DNA from: Fibrobacter sp.
GTDB taxonomy: Bacteria; Fibrobacterota; Fibrobacteria; Fibrobacterales; Fibrobacteraceae
Reading direction: 5' to 3'
Assembly (NCBI GenBank): GCA_031271785.1
Contig: JAISUZ010000082.1
Span: 1-64,000, forward strand
DNA: 64,000 nucleotides
Positions 50,248 through 57,890 of the stretch are shown in pieces. The stretch's first letter is position 1, and the number at the start of each line of letters is the position of its first letter. Made by a program: the position numbers and the translations under genes. The notes beneath the pieces are model-generated. The model did not search any database and was not told the origin of the DNA. It saw nothing but the letters and a program-made list of their open reading frames with translations.

Positions 50248-52698
50248 ATGGATGGTCTCGTGTATAACAGGCTTTTTAAATACTTTTTTTTATTATTGGT
50301 TTCTTTTTTGCTCCTCGCGGGCTGTGATAAAGGAACGGAGAATGATCCGGAAGAAATCCTTTCTTCAAGCAGTTCCTTAGGGGATGGTAACAGCAGCGGC
50401 GGTAGCAGCAGCTGTTCGAGTATTGATTCTTCCGGTTCGAGCAGTTCGGGTGGCAGCGGTTCATCCTCTTCTTCTGCTGAGGTTCCTAAGGAATTGAAAT
50501 GGGTCGGGAATTCCGCGGTCATGATCACCGAAATTGCTCCGGTAAATACAAATTGGCTTGATTTTGAAGGTAACGACCCGGGGTGGATTGAACTTTATAA
50601 CGCCGGTAACGAGCACATTAACCTGAGCGGTTATTCGCTTGTGGAAAAATTAACGGAGCCGCGCGTTTGGATTTTCGGTAACGAGGTAATTCCGCCGAAA
50701 GGGTTCCGTACGGTTTTTGCCGATAAGCGGAATTTGACGGAGGCTCCTCCCGCCGCTCTTGTGAGCGGCGGGAATAACAGAACGCACACGAGTTGGAAAC
50801 TTGAAAAAGAAGGCGGTTCGGTTTACCTCATCGATGCGGATTGGAACATCCGCGATTCCGCAAACTATCCGCAGCTCCCGCCGGGAATCAGCTGGGGTAT
50901 TGTCGATGGCGGTAATTGGAAATATTTCGGCAAACCGACTCCGGAAAAACCCAATAATATTGAGTCGGCTTACGATGAATTTACTCCGGTAGTCTCCTTC
51001 GAGAATTCCGCCGGTTTTTATCAGGAGCCGTTCACGGTCACGATTCCGAGCGCTGGCGCCGGCGTAAAAGTGCGCTGTACCCAAGACGGTTCGCTCCCGA
51101 CCGCTTCTTCTCCCGAAACTTCAACGATTTATGTTTCCGGGAATATGGTCGTGCGCTGCGCCGCTTATAAAGAAGGCTATCTCACCAAAGATGTGACGAC
51201 CGCTTCTTATTTTGTCGGGGAAACGGTGGGTCTTCCGGTGGTTTCCATCGCGGTGGACCCGGTAGATATGTTTGATAACTCTGTCGGTTATTATAAAGCA
51301 GGTGTAAGTTGCGGCTGGCCGGACCCTTGTAAGCAGGCTAATTTTTATAAAGACATTGAACTGCCGATACATGTTGAATTTTTTGAAAGCCAGACTTCCG
51401 GTAAAACATGGGAAATCGATGCCGGTTATGAATTGAAAGGGCAATGGAGCCGCATGATGCCCAAAAAATCGGCAAAAATTACCATGAGAGAACAATACCA
51501 GGACGGGCGCTTGCATTACGCTTTGTTCCCCGATTACCCGAATTTAAACAAGTTCAAGGGTTTTGAGCTCCGCAATAATGGAAACCGGTTCCCGTTTGAT
51601 TTTATTGCCGATGCCTCATTTCAAAGTGCGCTGGAGGGAACCGGTGTGGATTACCAAAGATCGCGCCAGGTTTTGGTATTCTATAACGGCGAATATTACG
51701 GCATTCACGATATGAGAGAACGTCTTAACGAGCATTTTGTAGAAACCAATTATGGAATTGATGCAAATATTGTGGACGCCGTAAAGCACACGGGCGACGA
51801 TATTTCGGCGAATGGCGGTACCGCTACTGCTTACGAGCAAATGGTTCGTTTCGGAACCACTCAAGATATGACGGTTGCCGAAAATTACAACCGGATGCAA
51901 ACCATGGTGGATGTCGGGAACCTTGCCGATTATTTTGCGGCTGAAATTTATTTTCAAAATGTGGATTGGCCTCAGAATAATGTGAGAGCCTGGAGAACGC
52001 ACACGCCCGCGAGCCCATTTAAATTCATGGTGTATGACTTGGATCACGGCATGGCTTTCCCTTATGCGATCGAAGGTAATTCCGGTTACACCACCAACAT
52101 GTTTAATTGGATCAATGGGAACGGCGAAAGTTCCAAAATGGATGATAAGGAATTGTATTTAGGGAAAGTATTTACCAATCTTTTGAAAAACCCCGATTTT
52201 AAGAGACTGTTTATAAACAGATCTTCGGTAATGCTGAATCACTTTTTTGAGCCGGAACGTGTAGTCGCAAAAATCACCAAATTGGCAAGTTCTATTCCGG
52301 ATGCGGAAATGACTCGCGATTTAAAAGACCCGAAATACATTTCGTTCCCCGATGCCGGAACTCGCGAGTATAGTTTTTCCCGTACCGGCAGCGCCTTAAA
52401 AGATTTTGCCCGCGCCCGCCAGCCGGTGGTTAAAGGTCATTACCAAAGCAAATTCGATTTGGGCGGCGATATTTCGGTCACCATTCAATCCGAAGGCAAT
52501 GGAATCGTGCTTATGGAAGGCATGAAATTGCCCTCAAAGGATTTTACCGGAACCTACTTCGGCGGAACTCAAATGCAGCTCCGGGCAGTACCGAATTCGG
52601 CGCAAACGGTATTCCTCGGCTGGGAAGACGGTTCGGTTTCGCTCACGCGTATGGTATCGCCCGAGAATGGTAAGACTTATAAAGCGAGTTTCCGGTAA
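50248..52698 (+). CDS. CotH-family lipoprotein with lamin-tail domain and poly-Ser linker
   Basis: 816 aa. Lipobox LLAGC (Cys26), then a Ser-rich linker (about 33-78). Residues about 90-205 are a lamin-tail-like domain (VMITEIAPVNTNWLDFEG, WIELYNAGNEHINLSGYSL). Residues about 245-320 resemble a chitobiase-type C-terminal domain (VKVRCTQDGSLPTASSPETS). Next comes a CotH region (LPVVSIAVDP, FYNGEYYGIHDMRERLNEHF, FMVYDLDHGMAF), a kinase-like fold, and finally a Listeria-Bacteroides-type repeat (FLGWEDGSVS). CotH proteins phosphorylate spore coat proteins in Bacillus; here the protein is surface-anchored and its target is unknown. Confidence 0.85.
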   Translation: MDGLVYNRLFKYFFLLLVSFLLLAGCDKGTENDPEEILSSSSSLGDGNSSGGSSSCSSIDSSGSSSSGGSGSSSSSAEVPKELKWVGNSAVMITEIAPVNTNWLDFEGNDPGWIELYNAGNEHINLSGYSLVEKLTEPRVWIFGNEVIPPKGFRTVFADKRNLTEAPPAALVSGGNNRTHTSWKLEKEGGSVYLIDADWNIRDSANYPQLPPGISWGIVDGGNWKYFGKPTPEKPNNIESAYDEFTPVVSFENSAGFYQEPFTVTIPSAGAGVKVRCTQDGSLPTASSPETSTIYVSGNMVVRCAAYKEGYLTKDVTTASYFVGETVGLPVVSIAVDPVDMFDNSVGYYKAGVSCGWPDPCKQANFYKDIELPIHVEFFESQTSGKTWEIDAGYELKGQWSRMMPKKSAKITMREQYQDGRLHYALFPDYPNLNKFKGFELRNNGNRFPFDFIADASFQSALEGTGVDYQRSRQVLVFYNGEYYGIHDMRERLNEHFVETNYGIDANIVDAVKHTGDDISANGGTATAYEQMVRFGTTQDMTVAENYNRMQTMVDVGNLADYFAAEIYFQNVDWPQNNVRAWRTHTPASPFKFMVYDLDHGMAFPYAIEGNSGYTTNMFNWINGNGESSKMDDKELYLGKVFTNLLKNPDFKRLFINRSSVMLNHFFEPERVVAKITKLASSIPDAEMTRDLKDPKYISFPDAGTREYSFSRTGSALKDFARARQPVVKGHYQSKFDLGGDISVTIQSEGNGIVLMEGMKLPSKDFTGTYFGGTQMQLRAVPNSAQTVFLGWEDGSVSLTRMVSPENGKTYKASFR

Positions 52699-52724
52699 TT
52701 TGCATTTTCAGTAATTTTTGAAGA

Positions 52725-52756
52725 ACGGCATGCATTAATTTGTGTGCCGTTTTTTT
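52725..52756 (+). terminator. Intrinsic terminator after the CotH gene
   Basis: ACGGCA (52725-52730) pairs with TGCCGT (52745-52750), followed by seven T. Confidence 0.65.
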
Positions 52757-52758
52757 GT

Positions 52759-52936
52759 GCGTGCCCCGGCGCATCCGGCATCACCGATTTATTCCAGACA
52801 AGCACAACTCAATGTCATCGCGGCCTCCGAGCCGGGATCCAAAGAAACATCCACCCGCCGGGTCGGCGTAGCTACGGGCTACCCTCCGGTCGGTGCTGCG
52901 CACTGCGCATAAATGCGCACCCTCCGCCTGCCTCAC
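52759..52936 (-). repeat. Family A GC-rich element, copy 5, interrupted
   Basis: GCGTGCCCCGGCGC at the left and CCTCCGCCTGCCTCAC at the right. The central hairpin is split by about 80 bases with a GTCATCGCGGCCTCC palindrome. Confidence 0.7.
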
Positions 52937-53096
52937 GCGAAGAAAAGGCATTCGTATATGCCTCCAAAAACATTGTCAGCACGCAAGCGTATTGACGTTG
53001 TTTATCGCATCAATAGAAATGCCCGATTATGTAAGACTTTTCAAGTCTGCGGTGATGCTTATTGTTCCAGCATATACAAACGCCTTAAAAATCCAA
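52860..53096 (+). repeat. Long repeat shared with 7020-7318
   Basis: Near-identical over most of its length, including CGAAGAAAAGGCATTCG and the following CATTGTCAGCA; it has a single G unit where the other copy has two. Confidence 0.75.
53003..53058 (+). repeat. Family G mini-element
   Basis: TATCGCATCAATAGAAATG, then TATGTAAGACTTTTCAAG and TGCGGTGATGC. Confidence 0.65.
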
Positions 53097-53515
53097 AAAT
53101 TGCATTTGAGTTTCTCGGGCATGGAAGTCAGGGAATTGGGATTTGGGACAAAGTTGCGATGCACACTTAAAAAGTCTTACATGCAAACACAATCAATATT
53201 GATGCATAAATAGAAATGTGATTCCGGATTTCGATTCACAATTTGAAACATGATAATAACGGCGGTAGGGGTCGAATATTTTCGATCCGGTTTTCGGGCG
53301 GAAAAACCGGTATCTATTACTGCGAGCCGAAGGCGCGGCAGTCCGTTTTCCTGTCATGGCGAGAGCATAGCTCGTGGTCATCCGGTGAAGAATAGTGCTT
53401 GTATTCATGATTGGATTTTTCCGGATCGCCACACGCGTTCCGCGTTCGCGATGACAAGCCCAATGTCATCTTATCCCTTTCCCATATCCCTAAGTTTCGT
53501 ACCCGATTTTCGAAA
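53059..53515. other. Repeat-derived stretch without genes
   Basis: Contains the inverted G copy at 53156-53205, and two palindromes of the GTCAT type (53353-53382 and 53429-53457). Nothing coding seen. Confidence 0.5.
53156..53205 (-). repeat. Family G mini-element, inverted copy
   Basis: On the minus strand GCATCAATATTGATTG, then GCATGTAAGACTTTTTAAG and GTGCATCGC. With 53003-53058 it makes a pair of facing copies around a 97-base centre. Confidence 0.6.
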
Positions 53516-53773
53516 AACCGGGCAGGGATGGTGACCCGAAGGGTGGAGACGCGCGGAATTTTTGTTCTTGAGGTATGCAGGGAATGGAACTCGGACAGAA
53601 ACTTCGCGGAGGGGATGGGAAATAGGCTTTCAAGTTTCTGAATCATCCGTTTCCAATTCCCTGTCTCCATAATTGCAATTTCCGATTTGAGAAAAATTCC
53701 GCGCAGCTCCGTTGCACTCGGCGGTTTCGCCTTAGTGCAATACAGCCCGACCGCCGTAAGGCGGGCACGCCCG
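53516..53773 (-). repeat. Family B GC-rich element, copy 3, interrupted
   Basis: CAGGGATGGTGACCCGAAGG at the left, then after an insertion GCTCCGTTGCACTCGGCGG and AATACAGCCCGACCG at the right. The reverse complement matches 37611-37740. Confidence 0.65.
53551..53704. mobile_element. MITE-like fold-back insertion inside family B copy 3
   Basis: 154 bases bounded by perfect 13-bp inverted repeats, GCGCGGAATTTTT (53551-53563) and AAAAATTCCGCGC (53692-53704). Inside, CAGGGAATGGAA pairs with TTCCAATTCCCTG and AGAAACTT with AAGTTTCT. Confidence 0.5.
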
Positions 53774-53817
53774 TATTTTTTATGCAAAGCGTGTTTGAAA
53801 ATGCTAAATTCCCTTGC

Positions 53818-54501
53818 ATGAGCCGCCGTATCCGCGATATGTTTAATGAAATTGCGCACCGCTATGATTTTTTGAATCATGCGCTCAGTTTTTTTCGGGA
53901 TTTTGCCTGGCGGCGTGCCTGTTGCCGGAATTTGTCGCGGCGTGTTCCCGCGCGTTCGAGAGTGCTGGATCTTTGCGGCGGTACCGGAGATTTTGCTCTT
54001 AGCTTTAAGAAATATGCGGGTGAAACTTCTTTGATGGCGGTGGGAGATTTTTCCGAACAAATGCTTTTGAAGGCGAAAGAAAAATCAAACGCGTATTTTC
54101 CGGTTGAGTTGGATGCCGGCAATATTCCTTTTCGGGATTCTTCGTTTGACGTTGTTCTCAATGGCTTCGGTATGCGCAATGTGTCCGATATTTCCCGCGC
54201 GCTTGCGGAAGTGCATCGTGTTCTCGCGCGCGGCGGTTATTTTACGACGCTCGAATTTTTTCGTCCGGACAATATCTGCAACCGTTTTTTTTATCAAATT
54301 CTCGCGCCGCTTTTTATTCCGGTCGCAGGCGCTTTCTTTAGCGGAAAAAAAGAAGCTTACGTTTATTTGGTGAATTCGATCCGGAATTTTATTTCGGTTT
54401 CGGAATATACGAAGCTTGCGGAAACATTCGGGTTTGAAAAAGTGGCGGTGAAAGCCTGCGACGGCGGCATTGCCTATCAAGTTTTGCTGAGGAAAAAATG
54501 A
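53818..54501 (+). CDS. ubiE: Demethylmenaquinone/ubiquinone C-methyltransferase UbiE/MenG
   Basis: 227 aa from ATG 53818; ATG 53782 would add 12 residues starting right at the repeat edge. SAM-dependent methyltransferase with MFNEIAHRYDFLNHALSF, VLDLCGGTGDFAL (SAM site), GNIPFRDSSFDVVLNGFGMRNVSD and the final KACDGGIAYQVLLRKK. It methylates demethylmenaquinone in the last step of quinone synthesis. It overlaps ubiX by four bases. A TAAATT box lies a few bases before the chosen start. Confidence 0.9.
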   Translation: MSRRIRDMFNEIAHRYDFLNHALSFFRDFAWRRACCRNLSRRVPARSRVLDLCGGTGDFALSFKKYAGETSLMAVGDFSEQMLLKAKEKSNAYFPVELDAGNIPFRDSSFDVVLNGFGMRNVSDISRALAEVHRVLARGGYFTTLEFFRPDNICNRFFYQILAPLFIPVAGAFFSGKKEAYVYLVNSIRNFISVSEYTKLAETFGFEKVAVKACDGGIAYQVLLRKK

Positions 54502-55055
54502 GCCGGATTGTCTTAGGCGTGACCGGAGCTTCCGGCAGTATTTATGCGGAACGCACCGCGTGGCATCTCAAAAATTTGGGGCATGAAGTTCATTTGGTGG
54601 TGACGGAAGCGGGGGCGCAAGTGGTGAAGCATGAGCGCGCGGAGTTGCTTTATTCGTACGCCGGGAAACAATACGGTATCCGGGATTTCTTTTCGGAAAT
54701 CGCGAGCGGGAGTTCCGGTTTTTCGGGAATGGCGGTGGTGCCGTGTTCCATGGGGACTCTCGGGAAGATTGCAGGCGGCGTGAGCGATAATTTGCTGGTG
54801 CGCGCCGCCGATGTTTGCTTAAAGGAAAACCGGCCGCTTGTGATTGTGCCTCGGGAAATGCCTTGCCACCGGATTCATTTGGAAAATATGCTGCGCCTTG
54901 CCGAAGCGCGCGCCTGTATTTTGCCTGCGAGTCCGCATTTTTACCATCATCCGCAAACGATTCCGGATTTGGTGGATACGGTGGTGGCGAAAATTCTTAC
55001 GCATCTCGGAATTGAAAATTCGATTGTGCCGCGCTGGAGTGCCGGTGAGCTTTAA
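54498..55055 (+). CDS. ubiX: Flavin prenyltransferase UbiX
   Basis: 185 aa. It makes the prenylated FMN cofactor used by UbiD-type decarboxylases. Signatures are VLGVTGASGSIYAERTAWHL, AVVPCSMGTLGKIAGGVSDNLLVRAADV and RPLVIVPREMPCHRIHLENM, and ASPHFYHHPQTIPDLVD. In the futalosine route to menaquinone the UbiX-like protein is called MqnM; which route this organism uses cannot be told from the window. Flanked by ubiE and ubiA with overlapping ends. Confidence 0.93.
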   Translation: MSRIVLGVTGASGSIYAERTAWHLKNLGHEVHLVVTEAGAQVVKHERAELLYSYAGKQYGIRDFFSEIASGSSGFSGMAVVPCSMGTLGKIAGGVSDNLLVRAADVCLKENRPLVIVPREMPCHRIHLENMLRLAEARACILPASPHFYHHPQTIPDLVDTVVAKILTHLGIENSIVPRWSAGEL

Positions 55056-55932
55056 CATTTTTCAAAAGACCAAAGATTATTTGCAGTTTGTGCGTTTCAG
55101 CCACACGCTTTTTGCGCTCCCGTTTGCACTCGGTTCCATGTGGGTCGCGGCTTCCGGTTTGCCTTCGCTCCGGGTGTTTCTTTTGATTCTCGGTTGTATG
55201 ATTACGGCGCGGAACAGCGCAATGTCTTTTAACCGCCTCGCGGATGCGCGTTTGGATGCGGAGAACCCGCGGACAGCCGGCCGGCATTTGCCGGCGAACC
55301 GCATGAGTAAGAAATCGGTCATCGCATTCATTATTGCGAACGGAATTTTGTTTGTCACATTTGCTTATTTTTTGAATCGACTTGCATTTATTTGTGCGCT
55401 GCCGGTGTGGCTTTTGCTGTTGTCTTATTCTTACTGGAAGCGCTTTTCTTTTTTGTGTCACTGGTTTTTGGGGTTTGCGATCGGACTGAGTCCGCTTGGC
55501 GCCTGGATTGCCGTGCGCGGCGAGTTTGCGGTGTTTCCGGTTTTTCTCGTTTTTATTTTAACGCTTTGGATGGGCGGATTTGATATTATTTACGCTACGC
55601 AAGATGAAGAAATTGACAGACAAATGAAACTTCATTCGGTGCCGGCGCGTTTCGGTAAGCGGCGGGCGTTGCAAATAGCGCTTGCGAGTCATTTGCTGAT
55701 GCTTGTGTTATGCGTTATTTTCGGTTTTGCCGGGCATTTGGGATTTGTTTGGTGGATCGTTTCGGCTTTGATGGCGGCTGCCGTTTTTTATATTCATTTT
55801 TTCCGCAAGTCCGATGATTTGGATGCCATGAACCGTGATTTTTTTCTCGCGAATGTGGGAATCAGCGTGCTTGTAATGCTTGGGCTTGTGATTTGGGTTC
55901 TTTTTGGAGGTTCTGCCGATGCCGTTTTCTGA
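55045..55932 (+). CDS. ubiA: UbiA-family polyprenyltransferase
   Basis: 295 aa from GTG 55045, inside the ubiX end. A much longer upstream frame is a shadow of ubiX. Eight or nine membrane helices. The two Asp-rich motifs are NRLADARLDAENPRTAGR and DIIYATQDEEIDRQM, which bind prenyl diphosphate via Mg2+. It attaches the isoprenoid tail to an aromatic acid in quinone synthesis (4-hydroxybenzoate or MqnP type). Confidence 0.9.
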   Translation: MSFNIFQKTKDYLQFVRFSHTLFALPFALGSMWVAASGLPSLRVFLLILGCMITARNSAMSFNRLADARLDAENPRTAGRHLPANRMSKKSVIAFIIANGILFVTFAYFLNRLAFICALPVWLLLLSYSYWKRFSFLCHWFLGFAIGLSPLGAWIAVRGEFAVFPVFLVFILTLWMGGFDIIYATQDEEIDRQMKLHSVPARFGKRRALQIALASHLLMLVLCVIFGFAGHLGFVWWIVSALMAAAVFYIHFFRKSDDLDAMNRDFFLANVGISVLVMLGLVIWVLFGGSADAVF

Positions 55933-56125
55933 TCCGGAATTATGGTCTAAACGTTTGCAATACGCCGGTCTTTTTTTGGCGGCGGTGATTGTGATTGCCG
56001 TTGCAATGATTGAGCTTGGGAATTTTAAAAATGAGTTTGTGCGCATTCTCGACATGGTTACTACGGTAGCGGGGGGCGGGCTCGGCGTTTGTATTTTAGG
56101 GCGTTTCTTGCTCAGAAGGAAATAA
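55919..56125 (+). CDS. Small two-helix membrane protein, unknown
   Basis: 68 aa from ATG 55919, with GGAGG upstream. Two hydrophobic segments (GLFLAAVIVIAVAMI and MVTTVAGGGLGVCILGRFLL) and a basic end (RRK). It overlaps the end of ubiA by 14 bases and its stop overlaps the rnhA start, so it is part of the ubiE-ubiX-ubiA-rnhA transcript. No family recognised. Confidence 0.7.
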   Translation: MPFSDPELWSKRLQYAGLFLAAVIVIAVAMIELGNFKNEFVRILDMVTTVAGGGLGVCILGRFLLRRK

Positions 56126-56715
56126 TGCCGAAGATTAAGTTTTATGCAATCAACCGTCCGGATTCCAAACATATTGTTACCGATTGGGTGGAGTGCGAGC
56201 GGATGACGAGAGGCGTGAAAGGGTCGCTTTTCAAATCTTTTGCCACGCGGGAAGAAGCGGAGGTTTGGCTTTCCGGAGTTTCGGCGAAGCCGGTGGAAGG
56301 GCTTAAAATTTTTGTGGACGGTTCTTTTGCGCCGGATTTTCCGTTTGCCGGCTGGGCGTTTGTGGTGGTGGAAAACGATGTTGAGATTGATCGTGGTTTA
56401 GGCGTGAGCCGGTTTCCGGCGGAAAGCCGCAATATTGACGGAGAACTTCTCGCGGCTTATAATGCGATGCGCTGGCTGGATAATCATCAAAAGAAAGGCG
56501 TGATCTGCCATGATTACGAGGGCATTGCACGTTGGGCGCTCGGACAATGGAAAGCGAAAAGTGCGGTCGCGATTCGCTATATCGAAGCCTCGCGCCCTTA
56601 TGTGCATTGGGCGAGTTTTGAAAAAGTCGAAGCGCATTCCGGAAATAAATGGAATGAACTCGTGGACTCGCTTGCGAAACGCGCGATTGAGATAGCGAAG
56701 AAGAAAAGGGATTAG
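56125..56715 (+). CDS. rnhA: RNase HI with N-terminal viroplasmin domain
   Basis: 196 aa from ATG 56125. Residues 1-55 are a caulimovirus-viroplasmin-type domain (KFYAINRPDSKHIVTDWVEC, FKSFATREEAEVWL), which binds RNA/DNA hybrids. Residues about 65-190 are the RNase H fold with FVDGSFA, NIDGELLAAYNAM, CHDYEGIARWA and NELVDSLAKRA, giving the Asp, Glu, Asp, Asp catalytic set. It cleaves RNA in RNA-DNA hybrids. This layout resembles eukaryotic RNase H1. Confidence 0.9.
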   Translation: MPKIKFYAINRPDSKHIVTDWVECERMTRGVKGSLFKSFATREEAEVWLSGVSAKPVEGLKIFVDGSFAPDFPFAGWAFVVVENDVEIDRGLGVSRFPAESRNIDGELLAAYNAMRWLDNHQKKGVICHDYEGIARWALGQWKAKSAVAIRYIEASRPYVHWASFEKVEAHSGNKWNELVDSLAKRAIEIAKKKRD

Positions 56716-56770
56716 ATTCGGGATAATCATCCGAATTGATATTATTTGACATTGAGATTTTTTTCTTCGC

Positions 56771-56870
56771 GTGAGGCAGGCGGAGGGTATGCGCTTGCGC
56801 ATAGTGCGCAGCACCGACCGGAGGGTAGCCCGGAGCCCCGCCGACCCGGCGCAACGCGCGGGGCACGCCC
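56771..56870 (+). repeat. Family A GC-rich element, copy 6
   Basis: Complete 100-bp copy in the convergent rnhA-aguA gap: GTGAGGCAGGCGGAGGGTAT to GCGCGGGGCACGCCC. Confidence 0.7.
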
Positions 56871-56879
56871 GTCAAATTC

Positions 56880-57890
56880 CTAAGCCGGTTCCTGTTTGCT
56901 CATGCAGTGGAGGCTTCCGCCTTCTTCGATGACGGTGGTGCAGTCAATGCCGATGACTTCGCGGTCGGGGAATACGCGTGTGAAATACTCCCGGGCGGCG
57001 CCGTCAAAATCCGAATGGTAAAGCGGGAAAATCAGCGCGCCGTTTGCGAAAATAAAGTTCATGTAAGAGGCGGGGAGCACTTCGCTTTCGAGTTTGTTTT
57101 GCGGCGGGAGCGCGATGGTATCTACTTGAGCGCGGTTTTCGTAATGCCTGCGAAGCCACGTTTTCAGTAAATAGGCGTTTTCTTTTAAGATGGCGTGGTT
57201 CGGGGATTCCGGATCGGCTTCGGCGGCGATCACGATTTGTGTGGTGGATACAAAACGCGCCACGTTGTCGATATGACCGTCGGTATGATCGCCGTGGAGC
57301 CCTTGCGGCAGAATGATTAAATCGCGGAGCCCGAGAGCGGTACAGATGGCTTTCCGGATTCGGGCCAGGTCTTCTTTTTTGTTTCTGTTTTTTCCGATGA
57401 TGCAATCCAGCGTGGAAATCCCGAGCCCGTCGTCGTTGATTTCAATGGCGCCCCCTTCAAAAATGTAAGGCACGGATTTAAGCGGGCGTTGTTCGAGGTT
57501 TGCCATTTTGGAAGGGACTAAGTTATCGTTTTCCCAAGGCGGAAATTTTTCGCCCCATGCGTTGAATTGAAATTCGGCGAGTTCCGTTTTGCCGCCGTTT
57601 TTTACAAAGAGCGGGCCGTAATCGCGAATCCAAATATCGTCCGTTGCAATCGGGATAAAGTTTAATTTGAATGGGGTGTGAGTGTCCATGCCGGAAAAGT
57701 TTTCCGGTATTTCAAATCCGGGCGGGATCAATATTTTTACTTCCTGAAACCGGAGCAAAATGGAAATCAGTTCAAAATAAAACCGGCGGATTTTTTCACC
57801 GCGGGCCCCGGCCCAATTGAGTTTGTGATGCGGGAAAGAGAGCCAAACGGCGGCTTGTGGTTCCCACTCCGCCGGGTAACGAATGTTCAT
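56880..57890 (-). CDS. aguA: Agmatine deiminase (peptidylarginine deiminase-like)
   Basis: 336 aa from ATG 57890; the longer frame before it is the shadow of aguB. It hydrolyses agmatine to N-carbamoylputrescine and ammonia. Family marks are IRYPAEWEPQAAVWLSFPH, WIRDYGPLFV, FEGGAIEINDDG, LHGDHTDGHIDNVARFV and the catalytic Cys in EEGGSLHCMSKQEP. The start overlaps the aguB stop by four bases, so the two successive steps are co-translated. Confidence 0.94.
   Translation of the reverse strand: MNIRYPAEWEPQAAVWLSFPHHKLNWAGARGEKIRRFYFELISILLRFQEVKILIPPGFEIPENFSGMDTHTPFKLNFIPIATDDIWIRDYGPLFVKNGGKTELAEFQFNAWGEKFPPWENDNLVPSKMANLEQRPLKSVPYIFEGGAIEINDDGLGISTLDCIIGKNRNKKEDLARIRKAICTALGLRDLIILPQGLHGDHTDGHIDNVARFVSTTQIVIAAEADPESPNHAILKENAYLLKTWLRRHYENRAQVDTIALPPQNKLESEVLPASYMNFIFANGALIFPLYHSDFDGAAREYFTRVFPDREVIGIDCTTVIEEGGSLHCMSKQEPA

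Noticed and set aside
54844-55044. Long N-terminal extension of ubiA
   Set aside because: The extension is ubiX read in another frame; the family start fits GTG 55045.
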